A stretch of DNA of 64,000 bases from Bacillota bacterium (GCA_023416955.1 JAEZGM010000029.1:1-64000), one strand, 5' to 3'. Shown: positions 14,719 through 23,563, numbered from the stretch's first letter. Made by a program: numbers and translations. The notes: generated from the letters alone by a model not told the origin.

Positions 14719-15708
14719 TCTATTTTTCCGCACGATGCTTTCCAGTGGCGAATATAGAGCATAGTTAACTCGCAAATCGTCATTGTCTAAGTCGAGGTAT
14801 GCCTTTTCTGTCACTACCACTGAACTATGCCCAAGAATGCGACTGAGTGTATAGATCGATCCTCCGTTCATCAAAAAGCGTTTAGCAAAGTTATTACGGA
14901 GCATATGAGGGTGTGCATCCTTAATTCCAACTCTTATTGTATATGCTTTAAAGTTGGTTTCAAAATTGCTCACCTTTAAAGGTTTCCCCATATTTGTACA
15001 GAATAAATATTCGCTGTTGCGATATCTATCTTTGAATTGTAGCCAACGTTTCAGATACTTCCCCATCTCTTGGCTATAAAATACCATTCTTCCCTTCTTA
15101 CCTTTGGTATTTTCAGGCGGCAAATATATTGATCTTCTTACCATATCTACATCTGAAAGCTTGATTAAGAGTGTTTCACCGACCCTCATTCCAGTGTCAA
15201 TTAATAACTGAGTAATAGTACAATCCCTAAATTCATGGAATTTTGTCAAGTCAAAAGACTTAATCAGCTGAATAAATGCTTCATCGGATAAATAGTCTAC
15301 TGGCCTATGATCATTGTTCAGTGATCTCTTAATTCTGGCGAAGGGATTCGATTTTATATCGTGGTTTTCAGCCAGATAATTAAAAAATACTTTCAAATTT
15401 CGCAGATAGTTATTTATAGAAGTTTCACTCATAGGCTTATTATGATCAGGTCTTTTTTCAGGATGATTCAGTTCCCTGGTCTTGTCATTAATTACTACCG
15501 TGTATTTGCCACGTTCAGCCAAGTATTTAATATACTCCCTAATATGCCCTTCTCGGACATCTGATGCTTCTGTGACTTGATGGACATCAATCATATACCT
15601 TTCAAAGATTCTTAAAGCTTGCTCGTAACAACTCATAGTTCGTGGTCTTAGATTCCTACTTTGGCAATAGCTCATAAAATCATCGATATCATAGTCAAAC
15701 TGATACAT
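14710..15708 (-). CDS. Tyrosine recombinase/integrase (332 aa)
   Basis: An XerC/D-type site-specific recombinase. The N-terminal SAM-like core-binding domain (about residues 1-100) is followed by the catalytic domain with Arg in DTGMRVGETLL, Lys in NTKGKKGRM, HMLRNNFA (the HxxR box) and GHSSVVVTEKAYLDL ending in the nucleophilic Tyr. Such enzymes integrate and excise phages and conjugative or mobilisable elements at short attachment sites. Its place at the boundary between AT-rich DNA and the chromosomal spo0A gene marks the likely right end of the element. No excisionase gene is recognisable beside it. Confidence 0.9.
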   Translation of the reverse strand: MYQFDYDIDDFMSYCQSRNLRPRTMSCYEQALRIFERYMIDVHQVTEASDVREGHIREYIKYLAERGKYTVVINDKTRELNHPEKRPDHNKPMSETSINNYLRNLKVFFNYLAENHDIKSNPFARIKRSLNNDHRPVDYLSDEAFIQLIKSFDLTKFHEFRDCTITQLLIDTGMRVGETLLIKLSDVDMVRRSIYLPPENTKGKKGRMVFYSQEMGKYLKRWLQFKDRYRNSEYLFCTNMGKPLKVSNFETNFKAYTIRVGIKDAHPHMLRNNFAKRFLMNGGSIYTLSRILGHSSVVVTEKAYLDLDNDDLRVNYALYSPLESIVRKNRKP

Positions 15709-15894
15709 AAAAATACTCCCTTACTTCATGAGTAGAATTAATATTCACACCCAATAAAGTAAAGGAGTTTATAAGAACCGTTTAAAAAGTTTATTAGTTT
15801 AAATCTCAATTTCAAGTGTACTTTTGTATTGTTTATCGCTATGAAATCATTCCTAAAAATCTCTGTTTGTCCAGTGTTCAAGCCATTTATTGCT
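15709..15894. other. Probable element/chromosome junction
   Basis: Between the integrase start and the spo0A stop, AT-rich DNA without an open frame gives way to chromosomal sequence. The attachment site should lie here, but I could not find a convincing direct repeat of it at the left of the window, where the other end is probably not present. No tRNA gene is seen. Confidence 0.4.
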
Positions 15895-16680
15895 TTAGCT
15901 TGCGCTTTTCATGTGCAGCCTTAAGCGATCACTGATCATTGCGATAAATTCGCTGTTTGTGGGTTTTCCGCGTGTGTTGTGAATCGTATAGCCAAAATAG
16001 GAATTCAGAATATCTACATCACCACGGTCCCATGCAACTTCAATGGCGTGACGGATTGCGCGCTCCACGCGCGACGCGGTGGTATCATAACGCTTGGCTA
16101 CGCTGGGATAGAGCCGTTTTGTAACCGCGTTAATAATATCAGGCGTTTCAATTGCCATAATAATGGAGTCGCGTAAATAATGATACCCCTTGATGTGCGC
16201 CGGAACACCGATTTGGTGCAAAATTTCCGTTACCTGAATTTCAAGTGACGGTTCGGGGACTGTGGAAGCCGACGGTTTCGCTGAATTTTTTGACAGCAGT
16301 CCTGATGCGGAGCACAACTGAATAATTCGTTCTGATAAATCGGCAGCGTTAAACGGGCTGATTGCAAAATATGAAGCACCCGACATCATTACTTCCCTTT
16401 CCAATGTGGGACTTGTGAAATTCGAGATGATGACGAAGAGTGGTCTTATCCCCGTAGATTTGGTCTGAATGGCTTTCATAACACCGATTCCGTCCAGCCG
16501 CGGCATGAACAGGTCCGCTATTACGACATCGGGATGAATGGATTCGACTTTTTCCAGCAGCTTCATACCGTCCTTTTGGGTGTAAACGGTTTCCATGCCA
16601 GCTTCTTCGAAAATACGACCATAATCACGGATGAATTCGACATTATCATTTGCAATCAGAAGCTTTATACGCTTTTCCAT
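15895..16680 (-). CDS. spo0A: Sporulation master regulator Spo0A
   Basis: A 261-residue response regulator of the sporulation phosphorelay. The receiver domain (1-120) has the phosphoacceptor Asp56 in VVIADLFMPRLDG. The C-terminal DNA-binding domain (about 145-261) keeps the family's recognition region (TTASRVERAIRHAIEVAW). Phosphorylated Spo0A binds 0A boxes and starts sporulation. Two receiver residues differ from Bacillus subtilis: the acidic pair reads Asn11-Asp12, and the conserved Lys of the KPF motif is Ser108. The start lies behind TAGGGGGAC. spoIVB is upstream, the common clostridial order. The mobile element sits just after the stop. Confidence 0.97.
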   Translation of the reverse strand: MEKRIKLLIANDNVEFIRDYGRIFEEAGMETVYTQKDGMKLLEKVESIHPDVVIADLFMPRLDGIGVMKAIQTKSTGIRPLFVIISNFTSPTLEREVMMSGASYFAISPFNAADLSERIIQLCSASGLLSKNSAKPSASTVPEPSLEIQVTEILHQIGVPAHIKGYHYLRDSIIMAIETPDIINAVTKRLYPSVAKRYDTTASRVERAIRHAIEVAWDRGDVDILNSYFGYTIHNTRGKPTNSEFIAMISDRLRLHMKSAS

Positions 16681-16696
16681 ATTTAGTCCCCCTAAT

Positions 16697-16733
16697 TGAA
16701 TTAATATACCGCTATATTACCATATATTGGTAA
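16697..16733 (-). promoter_or_regulatory. 17-bp perfect palindrome in the spo0A promoter region
   Basis: TTACCA-N5-TGGTAA (16717-16733) lies upstream of spo0A and overlaps a possible promoter (read leftwards TTGCTA, 17 bases, TAATAT). It is probably an operator. The binding protein is unknown, and the sequence is not a 0A box. Confidence 0.5.
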
Positions 16734-16795
16734 ATTTAGCAATACCTTGTAAATATATTTTTAGTAGATAGGGGAAAAATATCTTTGAAAATAGA

Positions 16796-18025
16796 TTAAG
16801 ATGCTTCTTTTAAAGAGTCAGATTTTACACTTTGCGATGCTGCAAGCATATTTTCTGCAAAAACACCATAGCCTCTTGTCGGGTCATTAACAAACACATG
16901 GGTGACCGCGCCGACAAGTTTTCCGTTCTGAATAATGGGGCTGCCGCTCATCCCCTGTACAATGCCGCCGGTTTTATCCAGCAATTTGGAATCCGTAATA
17001 TGAAGAATCAGATTTTTGCTTTCCACGTTTGCGCGGTAATCAATTTTTTCAATAACGATATCATAATACTGCGGGCCTTGATCGTCAACTGTTGTTAATA
17101 CTTGTGCGGGGCCCGGTTTCACTTCCTGCTTCATCCCAACCTGATAAGACTTTCCTTCCGGTGCATTGTTCAGCGTACCGTAAACGCCAAGCGTTATATT
17201 CTTTTGCAAGGTGCCTATAGCCGTGTCTGTGGAAAAATATCCCCGTAGTTCCCCCGGGGCTCCTTTTTCCCCTTTCGAAATGCCATTAATGGTTACCGGA
17301 AGAATATCGCCCTTTAAAAGCGGCATGATCTGGTTAGTATCTGTGTCGCACACCCCATGCCCAAGACCTGCAAAGCTTTTTGTTGCGGGGTTGTAAAATG
17401 TCAGCGTACCGATTCCTGCGGTGCTGTCCCTGACCCATAGGCCTGCTTTGTAGGTTTGGTCAAGTGCGGACAAAACAGGCTGGAGGTCTGCCGTAAATAT
17501 AATGTTGTTTCTGCGAGCAGTAAGCCGCATGTTTTTTTCTCCGTTTTTGGAAATCAGCCCGCTGATTTCAGAATTGGTATTCACTTTTTTCCCGTTTACC
17601 GATGTGATGATATCCCCAACTTTCAGGCCGGCAATGGCGGCGGGATTCACACTTCCGGCCGATGTCTGAATATCAGCAACACCGACGATAACGACCCCAT
17701 TCGTATACAATCTGATGCCGAACGGCGTTCCGCACGGAATTAAAGTAGTATTGCTTACCACATCGACGTTTACCGTTTTGATCGGAATTACATGATACAG
17801 CATCAGTTTTGCTTTATAGCTTTGATTCGTGTTTTTTACGGAGCTGACCGGGATTTGACTGTTGTCAGTCACGGCGGTGATGGCCGCGACATTCCATTGA
17901 AGACTTTGACCTGCAGCGACCTGAAATGAATCCGGAGTATAATAGCTTACAACGCCAATACTAATAACGAAAAGTAATGTTGCGACGGCGGCAGCTGCGG
18001 TGATCGATTTTAGTATTTTCTTCAT
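16796..18025 (-). CDS. spoIVB: SpoIVB peptidase
   Basis: A 409-residue forespore serine peptidase of family S55 that signals SpoIVFA/BofA cleavage, letting SpoIVFB activate sigma-K in the mother cell. It has an N-terminal membrane anchor (about 7-28), a PDZ domain (about 95-185, with GVVIVG and GLKVGDIITSVNGKKV) and the peptidase domain with GLGHGVCD (221-228, His223) and GMSGSPI (358-364, Ser362). Length and motifs are normal. An AAAGGAGGTG ribosome-binding site precedes the ATG. The promoter looks sigma-G/sigma-F dependent. Confidence 0.95.
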   Translation of the reverse strand: MKKILKSITAAAAVATLLFVISIGVVSYYTPDSFQVAAGQSLQWNVAAITAVTDNSQIPVSSVKNTNQSYKAKLMLYHVIPIKTVNVDVVSNTTLIPCGTPFGIRLYTNGVVIVGVADIQTSAGSVNPAAIAGLKVGDIITSVNGKKVNTNSEISGLISKNGEKNMRLTARRNNIIFTADLQPVLSALDQTYKAGLWVRDSTAGIGTLTFYNPATKSFAGLGHGVCDTDTNQIMPLLKGDILPVTINGISKGEKGAPGELRGYFSTDTAIGTLQKNITLGVYGTLNNAPEGKSYQVGMKQEVKPGPAQVLTTVDDQGPQYYDIVIEKIDYRANVESKNLILHITDSKLLDKTGGIVQGMSGSPIIQNGKLVGAVTHVFVNDPTRGYGVFAENMLAASQSVKSDSLKEAS

Positions 18026-18074
18026 AATTTCACCTCCTTTGCGCCGCTCTATTAATCTGCCACCGGGAGATGAA

Positions 18075-18100
18075 ATTATGATGTCAAAAATGTTTTATAC
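18075..18100 (-). promoter_or_regulatory. Sigma-G/F-type promoter of spoIVB
   Basis: Read leftwards: GTATA (18096-18100), a 15-base spacer, CATAAT (18075-18080). This fits the forespore promoter pattern (GnATA/GTATA and CATnnTA-like, 15-base spacing), matching known forespore expression of spoIVB in Bacillus. Confidence 0.55.
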
Positions 18101-18171
18101 AGGAAATATTTGTAAAATATAGTTACAGAGCCGCTCTCCTAGTGAATCACTAGCTAATATTTCATATGATG

Positions 18172-18205
18172 GTAAAAATAATAGGGACGCATACAAGCGT
18201 CCCTA
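18172..18205 (-). terminator. Terminator of the pot operon
   Basis: Read leftwards, TAGGGACGC and GCGTCCCTA form a perfect 9-base stem with a 6-base loop followed by TTATTTTTA. It lies about 40 bases after the potD stop. Confidence 0.85.
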
Positions 18206-18241
18206 AATTATTTCAATCATTTAAAATATAAAAAATGCAAA

Positions 18242-19498
18242 TTAACGAAGTTCCCGCCGCGTTTTAACTTTTTTGTAAACCACGATTCCAATATAGAGAG
18301 CAAAGAAACCGGCAAGTACGGCGACCAGCGTAGCGGTCTGGCCGGCGCCGCCCATTTTCACTTCTGCCCACAGCGTGTCAAGCAGCATGTTCGTATCATC
18401 CGGAAGATTTACAAAGGTTTCTGATTTTTTTAAAATGCTTTCATCCGGATAATAGATCGGGTTGTTGACCGTTTCTTCGGGCAGGAGCTGTTTCGCGGCA
18501 CTTTCCGGCGTGGAATAACCGACATAATCCATGTTTGCGGCCGCTATTTCCGGGTCGCAAAGAAAATTAATATATGCTTCGGCTTCTTTCTTGTGCGTCG
18601 CACTGGCCGGGATACAAGCGGCATCAACAAAAAAGTTTGTTCCCTCTTTTGTTGGAATGGAAAACCCGATGTTCGGATTATCTTTTACCAGTGTGGCGGC
18701 GTCGCCCGCGTAGTAAGGCGCGAGCCAAGCCTCGCCATTCGCCATTTTATCAAAAATCTGATCCATGACATAGGCCTGAACAAGAGGCTTCTGCTTTTTC
18801 AGCAGGGCGGCCGCCTGTTCCCACTCCGACACATTGGTGGAGTTATAGGAAAAACCCAATATCTTCTGCGCAATGCCAAATGCATCGCGGGGATTGTCAA
18901 ACATAAGGATTTTTCCCGCATATTTTTGATCCCAAAGAATTTTCCAGCTGTCAACCGGCTCTTTTACATAATTTTTATTGTAAAAAATTCCGACAACGCC
19001 CCATGTATACGGGACGGAATACTCATTGGTCGGGTCGTATGCGCGGTTGCGGAACTGCTTGTCAATATACTGTAAATTCGGAACATTCTGAAAATCGATC
19101 TTCTGAATTAGCCCCTCGTACTTCAGCTTTGAAATCATATAGTCGGAAGGGACAATCACATCATAGCTTGCACCGCCGCTTGCAAGCTTCGAATACAGCG
19201 ATTCGTTGCTGTCAAATGTGGTGTAGTTTACATCAATACCGGTTCGCTTCGTAAACTCGGCGTTTACATCAATCGTTCCGTCCACACCGTTGGAGATATA
19301 TTCACCCCAGTTGTAAACATTAATTGTCACCCCGGTCTTCGGTGCGGCAGGCGTTTGCGACTCTACGGCTTTCGAAGCCGGCGCTTCCGTTGCCGGTGCT
19401 TCCGAAGAGGAAACGCCCTGTGCATGCGCGGTCACCCCCGGCAGAAGCGCTGTGGCAAGCAGGATGGCGGCTATAAAAGCTGCTATTCTTTTTTTCAA
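18242..19498 (-). CDS. potD: Spermidine/putrescine ABC transporter, substrate-binding protein
   Basis: A 418-residue extracytoplasmic binding protein of the PotD/PotF type (INVYNWGEYIS near residue 65, GASYDVIVPSDYMISKL, PYTWGVVGIFYN). It begins with a signal peptide (1-26) that ends in AHA-Q and has no lipobox cysteine. It ends in a hydrophobic helix (about 389-408) followed by basic residues (KKVKTRRELR), so it appears anchored by its C-terminus rather than by lipid. A Ser/Pro/Ala-rich linker follows the signal peptide. It overlaps potC by four bases and is the last gene of potABCD. Confidence 0.92.
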   Translation of the reverse strand: MKKRIAAFIAAILLATALLPGVTAHAQGVSSSEAPATEAPASKAVESQTPAAPKTGVTINVYNWGEYISNGVDGTIDVNAEFTKRTGIDVNYTTFDSNESLYSKLASGGASYDVIVPSDYMISKLKYEGLIQKIDFQNVPNLQYIDKQFRNRAYDPTNEYSVPYTWGVVGIFYNKNYVKEPVDSWKILWDQKYAGKILMFDNPRDAFGIAQKILGFSYNSTNVSEWEQAAALLKKQKPLVQAYVMDQIFDKMANGEAWLAPYYAGDAATLVKDNPNIGFSIPTKEGTNFFVDAACIPASATHKKEAEAYINFLCDPEIAAANMDYVGYSTPESAAKQLLPEETVNNPIYYPDESILKKSETFVNLPDDTNMLLDTLWAEVKMGGAGQTATLVAVLAGFFALYIGIVVYKKVKTRRELR

Positions 19499-20313
19499 TG
19501 ATCCAGCCCCTCCCCCACCGTTTGTTCCGCCTTTTTGTCTTTCGACTGACGGAAATTCACAATCAAAAGCAATATCATAATTGTGAGGAACAGCAATGTA
19601 GACAGTGCGTTGATTTCCGGACTGATACGCTTTCTTGTCATAGAATAAATGAAAATCGGTAAAGTCTGTGTGGTGCCGCTCGTAAAGTAACTGATGACAA
19701 AATCATCGATGGATAGTGTAAACGCCATAATCGCGCCGGTAATAATGCCCGGCATAATTTCAGGTAATACCACCTTAAAGAATGCGCGCATTGGATTACA
19801 GCCAAGATCCTGCGCGGCTTCGTACAGATGAGAGTCCATCTGCCCCAGCTTTGGCATAACGGAAAGGATTACATAGGGCAGGCAAAATGTAATGTGCGCC
19901 AGAATCAGGGACGTCATTCCGAGAGAGGCGTTTCCCATTTTGCGTGCCGCGAAAACGAACAGAAGCATTAAGGATACACCGGTTACGATTTCGGGATTCA
20001 CCATTGGGAAATTCGTGATATTCATCACGATGCGTTTTGACCAGCGGTTCAACCCGTTGATACCGATTGCGGCGGCAGTACCGAGAACGGTGGAAACAAC
20101 CGCGGCAATCAGGGCAATGACAAGCGTATTGCGCAGCGCTTCCAGCAACATGCGGTCCTGAAACATTCTGAAATACCATTTCAGTGAAAAACCAGACCAG
20201 ACAGAACGGCTCATTGTTTCAGAATTATTAAAAGAAAATACGATCAAAACGAAAATCGGTGCGTAGAGAAAGAGGAAGATCAAAAACGTATATACTTTTG
20301 AAAATGTTTTCAT
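19495..20313 (-). CDS. potC: Spermidine/putrescine ABC transporter permease PotC
   Basis: A 272-residue inner-membrane permease with about six hydrophobic helices and the EAA loop (EAAQDLGCNPMRAFFKVVLP) that contacts the ATPase. With PotB it forms the channel for polyamine uptake. It overlaps potB and potD by four bases each, so expression is coupled. Confidence 0.94.
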   Translation of the reverse strand: MKTFSKVYTFLIFLFLYAPIFVLIVFSFNNSETMSRSVWSGFSLKWYFRMFQDRMLLEALRNTLVIALIAAVVSTVLGTAAAIGINGLNRWSKRIVMNITNFPMVNPEIVTGVSLMLLFVFAARKMGNASLGMTSLILAHITFCLPYVILSVMPKLGQMDSHLYEAAQDLGCNPMRAFFKVVLPEIMPGIITGAIMAFTLSIDDFVISYFTSGTTQTLPIFIYSMTRKRISPEINALSTLLFLTIMILLLIVNFRQSKDKKAEQTVGEGLDH

Positions 20314-21128
20314 ATGATCATCCCTCCCCTGCTTTCTTCGCCGTCGCTGAATTGATTCATAATACCCATGCTGATTAAAATCAGCACCATCAGCACAAGG
20401 GAGATTGCCGAACCCAGATTCGGGTTATAGGCGCTGCCTAAAAACTGCATATCAATCAGATCGCCGATCATCAGGTTTGCGCCGCCGCCAAGCATTTTAG
20501 AAATAATGAAAGTACTGACAGCGGGAACAAACACCATCGTAATGCCTGAAATCACACCCGGCATACTCATTGGAAATATCACTTTATAAAATACCTTGGC
20601 CTGCCCGGCGCCGAGATCCTGAGCAGCTTCAATCACGCTGCGGTCAATCTTTGTCAGCACGGAATACAGCGGCAGAATCATATAGGGAATATAGTTATAA
20701 ACCATTCCCAAAACAACCGCACCCTTTGTGTTGATCATGTGCAGCCTGCCGAAGCCGAGTGAAACAAGAAAGCTGTTGATGATCCCGTTGTCCTCCAGAA
20801 GAGTCATCCACGCGTAGGTTCTGAGCAGGAAATTCATCCACATCGGCAGCATGACCAGCATGATCATCACACTTTGCCTGTTGGCATTAAAGTGGGAAAT
20901 CATATAGGCAAGGGGATAGCCCAGCACAAGGCAAATCAGCGTGGCAAGAGCGCCAAGCCAGATGGAGCGCAGAAACACATTGGAGTACTGGCCGACCTCC
21001 CGTATATTTTGAAATGTAAACGCTCCGCTTTTATCCGTAAAGGCAAATCCCACCACCAGTATCATGGGGACGATGATAAACAGTACCATCCAGATATAGT
21101 ACGGAGCAGCCGCAGATTTTGATTTCAT
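20310..21128 (-). CDS. potB: Spermidine/putrescine ABC transporter permease PotB
   Basis: A 272-residue permease of the BPD transporter inner-membrane family with six predicted helices and an EAA loop (EAAQDLGAGQAKVFYKVIFP). It starts two bases after the potA stop and pairs with PotC. Confidence 0.94.
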   Translation of the reverse strand: MKSKSAAAPYYIWMVLFIIVPMILVVGFAFTDKSGAFTFQNIREVGQYSNVFLRSIWLGALATLICLVLGYPLAYMISHFNANRQSVMIMLVMLPMWMNFLLRTYAWMTLLEDNGIINSFLVSLGFGRLHMINTKGAVVLGMVYNYIPYMILPLYSVLTKIDRSVIEAAQDLGAGQAKVFYKVIFPMSMPGVISGITMVFVPAVSTFIISKMLGGGANLMIGDLIDMQFLGSAYNPNLGSAISLVLMVLILISMGIMNQFSDGEESRGGMII

Positions 21129-21130
21129 TC

Positions 21131-22258
21131 CTATCTCTCGCCCTCCCTCTCATCCGTAATAACCTCGTCATCCATTTCATCACTGAACGAGCTGTAATCG
21201 CCGAACATCCCGGAATATTCCGATTTACGCATAATATGAATATCGTCCGGCTGAAGGAGAAGGCCGATCTGCTTGCCGACCGGCTGAAAATCAGTGGACT
21301 GAATCATCCACTTGAAGCCGCGCACATCGACAATGATTTCATAATGTACACCGCGGAAGTTTACGCTGGTTACCACACCGGAAAGGTGGGACTGATCCGG
21401 TTCCACCACGTCAATATCTTCGGGGCGGATGACAACATCGACCGGCTCATTCGGCTCGAAGCCCTTGTCGACACAGGAAAACTTATGCCCGGCAAATTCC
21501 GCCAGAAAATCTTCGCGCATGACTCCGTCAATAATATTGCTTTCACCGATAAAATCGGCGACAAACGCGTTTTCCGGTTCATTGTAAATATCCTGCGGCG
21601 TACCAATCTGCTGAATCACGCCTTTATCCATAACGACGACCGTGTCAGACATGGAAAGTGCTTCTTCCTGATCGTGTGTAACAAAAATAAAGGTAATTCC
21701 CGTTTGCTGCTGTATTTTCTTCAGCTCGACCTGCATATCCTTGCGCAGCTTCAAATCCAGTGCGCCGAGCGGCTCATCCAAAAGAAGAATCTTCGGTTCG
21801 TTCGCCAGCGCGCGGGCGATCGCCACACGCTGCTGCTGCCCACCGGAAAGGACATTTACGTTTCGGTGCGCGAAACCGCTCAGATTTACAAGCTCAAGCA
21901 TTTCTTTTACTTTTGTTTTTACCTGACTTTCACTTTTTCCGTGTACACGCATGCCAAAAGCGACATTATCGTAAACATTCAGGTGCGGGAACAACGCATA
22001 CTTTTGGAAGATCGTATTCACGTCTCTCTTATGCGGCGGAAGGTCGTTGATTTTTTTTCCGTCAAAAAAAACATCGCCCGTATCCGGTTTGACAAAGCCC
22101 CCAATAATCCTTAAGGTCGTGGTCTTACCACAGCCGGAAGGCCCAAGAAGGGTAACAAATTCGCCGTCCCTGATACTCAGGTTAAAGTTTTTCAGAACGG
22201 CTTCTCCGTCAAACGATACTGCAATGTTCTGTAATGTAATAATTGGTCTGTCAGTCAA
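21131..22258 (-). CDS. potA: Spermidine/putrescine ABC transporter ATPase PotA
   Basis: A 375-residue ATPase: Walker A GPSGCGKTT (39-47), Q-loop Gln85, signature LSGGQ (137-141), Walker B ILLLDE (157-162), and a C-terminal TOBE-type domain (about 245-345) that in this family senses substrate or regulates transport. It is the first gene of the operon, with a promoter at 22430-22458 and a leader of about 165 bases. It energises polyamine uptake through PotB/PotC. Confidence 0.95.
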   Translation of the reverse strand: MTDRPIITLQNIAVSFDGEAVLKNFNLSIRDGEFVTLLGPSGCGKTTTLRIIGGFVKPDTGDVFFDGKKINDLPPHKRDVNTIFQKYALFPHLNVYDNVAFGMRVHGKSESQVKTKVKEMLELVNLSGFAHRNVNVLSGGQQQRVAIARALANEPKILLLDEPLGALDLKLRKDMQVELKKIQQQTGITFIFVTHDQEEALSMSDTVVVMDKGVIQQIGTPQDIYNEPENAFVADFIGESNIIDGVMREDFLAEFAGHKFSCVDKGFEPNEPVDVVIRPEDIDVVEPDQSHLSGVVTSVNFRGVHYEIIVDVRGFKWMIQSTDFQPVGKQIGLLLQPDDIHIMRKSEYSGMFGDYSSFSDEMDDEVITDEREGER

Positions 22259-22308
22259 TCAGTGCATCCCCTTTGCGGTAAAATTAGTCACGTTCAGCCT
22301 TGGCGGTA

Positions 22309-22422
22309 AAACGCAATCCCGGCTGCGCACAAACCATTGCCATCCGCAAAGGATTTTTCACAATCACACATGACTGCGGCAATGAAACGCAACCTTATAT
22401 CAGATTTCAGATGCAAACGCAA
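22309..22422. repeat. Three AAACGCAA repeats in the potABCD leader
   Basis: The 8-base sequence AAACGCAA (TTGCGTTT in the transcript) occurs at 22309-22316, 22385-22392 and 22415-22422, all downstream of the potA promoter and in the same orientation. It could be a binding site repeated in the untranslated leader. No terminator-like hairpin or start codon set was found in the leader. Confidence 0.45.
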
Positions 22423-22429
22423 CATATCA

Positions 22430-22458
22430 AATATAGTTGCAAAATCCCGATTTGTCAA
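22430..22458 (-). promoter_or_regulatory. Promoter of the potABCD operon
   Basis: Read leftwards: TTGACA (22453-22458), 17 bases, TATATT (22430-22435), giving a leader of about 165 bases before the potA start. Confidence 0.7.
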
Positions 22459-22599
22459 TGTTTTTTTCAATATTTTAACATTTTTCAGCTGTTTTCTTCA
22501 TTTATCCATGAAATAGTTTCTTTTTCTTTGCTTTTCTCCGCTATTCTTTGATTTTCATATGTAATCGTTCTCATTCTCCTCTGCTGTTATAAACATACA

Positions 22600-22632
22600 A
22601 AAAGTCCCCCGCAGGTTTCCCCGCGGAGGATT
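22600..22632 (-). terminator. Terminator of the NlpC/P60 gene
   Basis: Read leftwards, CCTCCGC and GCGGGGG pair across a GGGGAAACCT loop, followed by ACTTTTTG, 17 or so bases after the stop at 22649. Confidence 0.8.
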
Positions 22633-22648
22633 TCACAATTCATTTTTT

Positions 22649-23314
22649 TCAGGACTTTGCAATACCGGCAGCATCAAAGCTGTATGTCACACCGTCAATC
22701 ACACGGGTCGTATTTACAATATATTGCCCGTTTTCATAATAATACTGATTTCCGTTGAAAGTAACGAATCCGGTAGTGGGATATGTAATCTGGGGGAGTT
22801 TAAACCACTTTGTCCATTTTATCTGTTTACGGTCAAAAACCTTTTCATATTTCACATTAACTCCGGTTGTCCGGTTGTCAATTGCCATGTTGTCGCCGAC
22901 ATACACCCCAACATGCCCGGGCTGGTACAAAATCAGACCATGTATCCGCGGAAGTGAGGAAGGATCCGAATAATTGATATTTCCGCTTTCCTTCGCTGAA
23001 TCAAGCATTCCGCCCGAACTTCCCGCTACGGAAACCAGACCCGTATTCGGATTGGTTTTATCGCCGGTCCACCAAAGATAGGATTTAATTAATCCGGAAC
23101 AATCCGTGGAACGAACCCCGTTTACAAACTGGCCGTAACAGCCCGCGCGGTACCGCCAACCATCCTGATAGGCTTTCAACGCATGCTCGGAAAGACCGAC
23201 GCCGGTCTTTGTGACCGCAGCCGCCTGTGCCACCGGAGTTGCTTTAACATTTCCAGACATCAGCGTGACAACAGCCACAGCCAACACGGACAGAAAAATC
23301 AATCCTTTTTTCAT
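22649..23314 (-). CDS. Secreted NlpC/P60-type peptidoglycan hydrolase
   Basis: A 221-residue exported protein. After a signal peptide (1-32, cleavage near AQA-A) a CHAP/NlpC-like cysteine peptidase domain has Cys72 in TDCSGL and His134 in PGHVGVYVGD. These residues cleave peptide cross-links in the cell wall. The C-terminal about 45 residues (GFVTFNGNQYYYENGQYIVN) resemble a single choline/cell-wall-binding repeat with an aromatic-Gly pattern. It is a single gene with its own terminator and may act in growth or spore-cell wall turnover. Confidence 0.85.
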   Translation of the reverse strand: MKKGLIFLSVLAVAVVTLMSGNVKATPVAQAAAVTKTGVGLSEHALKAYQDGWRYRAGCYGQFVNGVRSTDCSGLIKSYLWWTGDKTNPNTGLVSVAGSSGGMLDSAKESGNINYSDPSSLPRIHGLILYQPGHVGVYVGDNMAIDNRTTGVNVKYEKVFDRKQIKWTKWFKLPQITYPTTGFVTFNGNQYYYENGQYIVNTTRVIDGVTYSFDAAGIAKS

Positions 23315-23534
23315 CCTGTACCCTCCATTGAAACCCGGATCAAGTCCACTTGTTACAAGTTATTACAGTGATTACAAATTGGTTACATTTTATCATAAAC
23401 TTTTCCATTACGCAACCCCTAAAATATAAATATTAACAATATTTTATATTGCACGATTCATTATTTGTTTAAAAATTATTGTCCTTGGGAGTGTGTCCTA
23501 CTGAAATCTGTCGAAAACCCGGGTATTTTAACAC

Positions 23535-23563
23535 AAACAAAAAACGGCGGGCAAATGCCCGCC
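23535..23563 (-). terminator. Terminator of the murE-murF unit
   Basis: Read leftwards, GGCGGGCA and TGCCCGCC form a perfect stem with a 2-base loop followed by GTTTTTTG, about 45 bases after the murF stop. Confidence 0.85.

Noticed and set aside
15709..15894. tRNA gene serving as attachment site
   Set aside because: No cloverleaf or T-loop consensus found beside the integrase.
21119..22114. Long open frame on the + strand (331 codons) antisense to potA
   Set aside because: It mirrors the codon pattern of potA on the other strand, has no protein-like motifs and no ribosome-binding site. The same applies to the many other opposite-strand frames inside GC-rich genes (for example 44671-45411, 45610-46767, 52185-53021).
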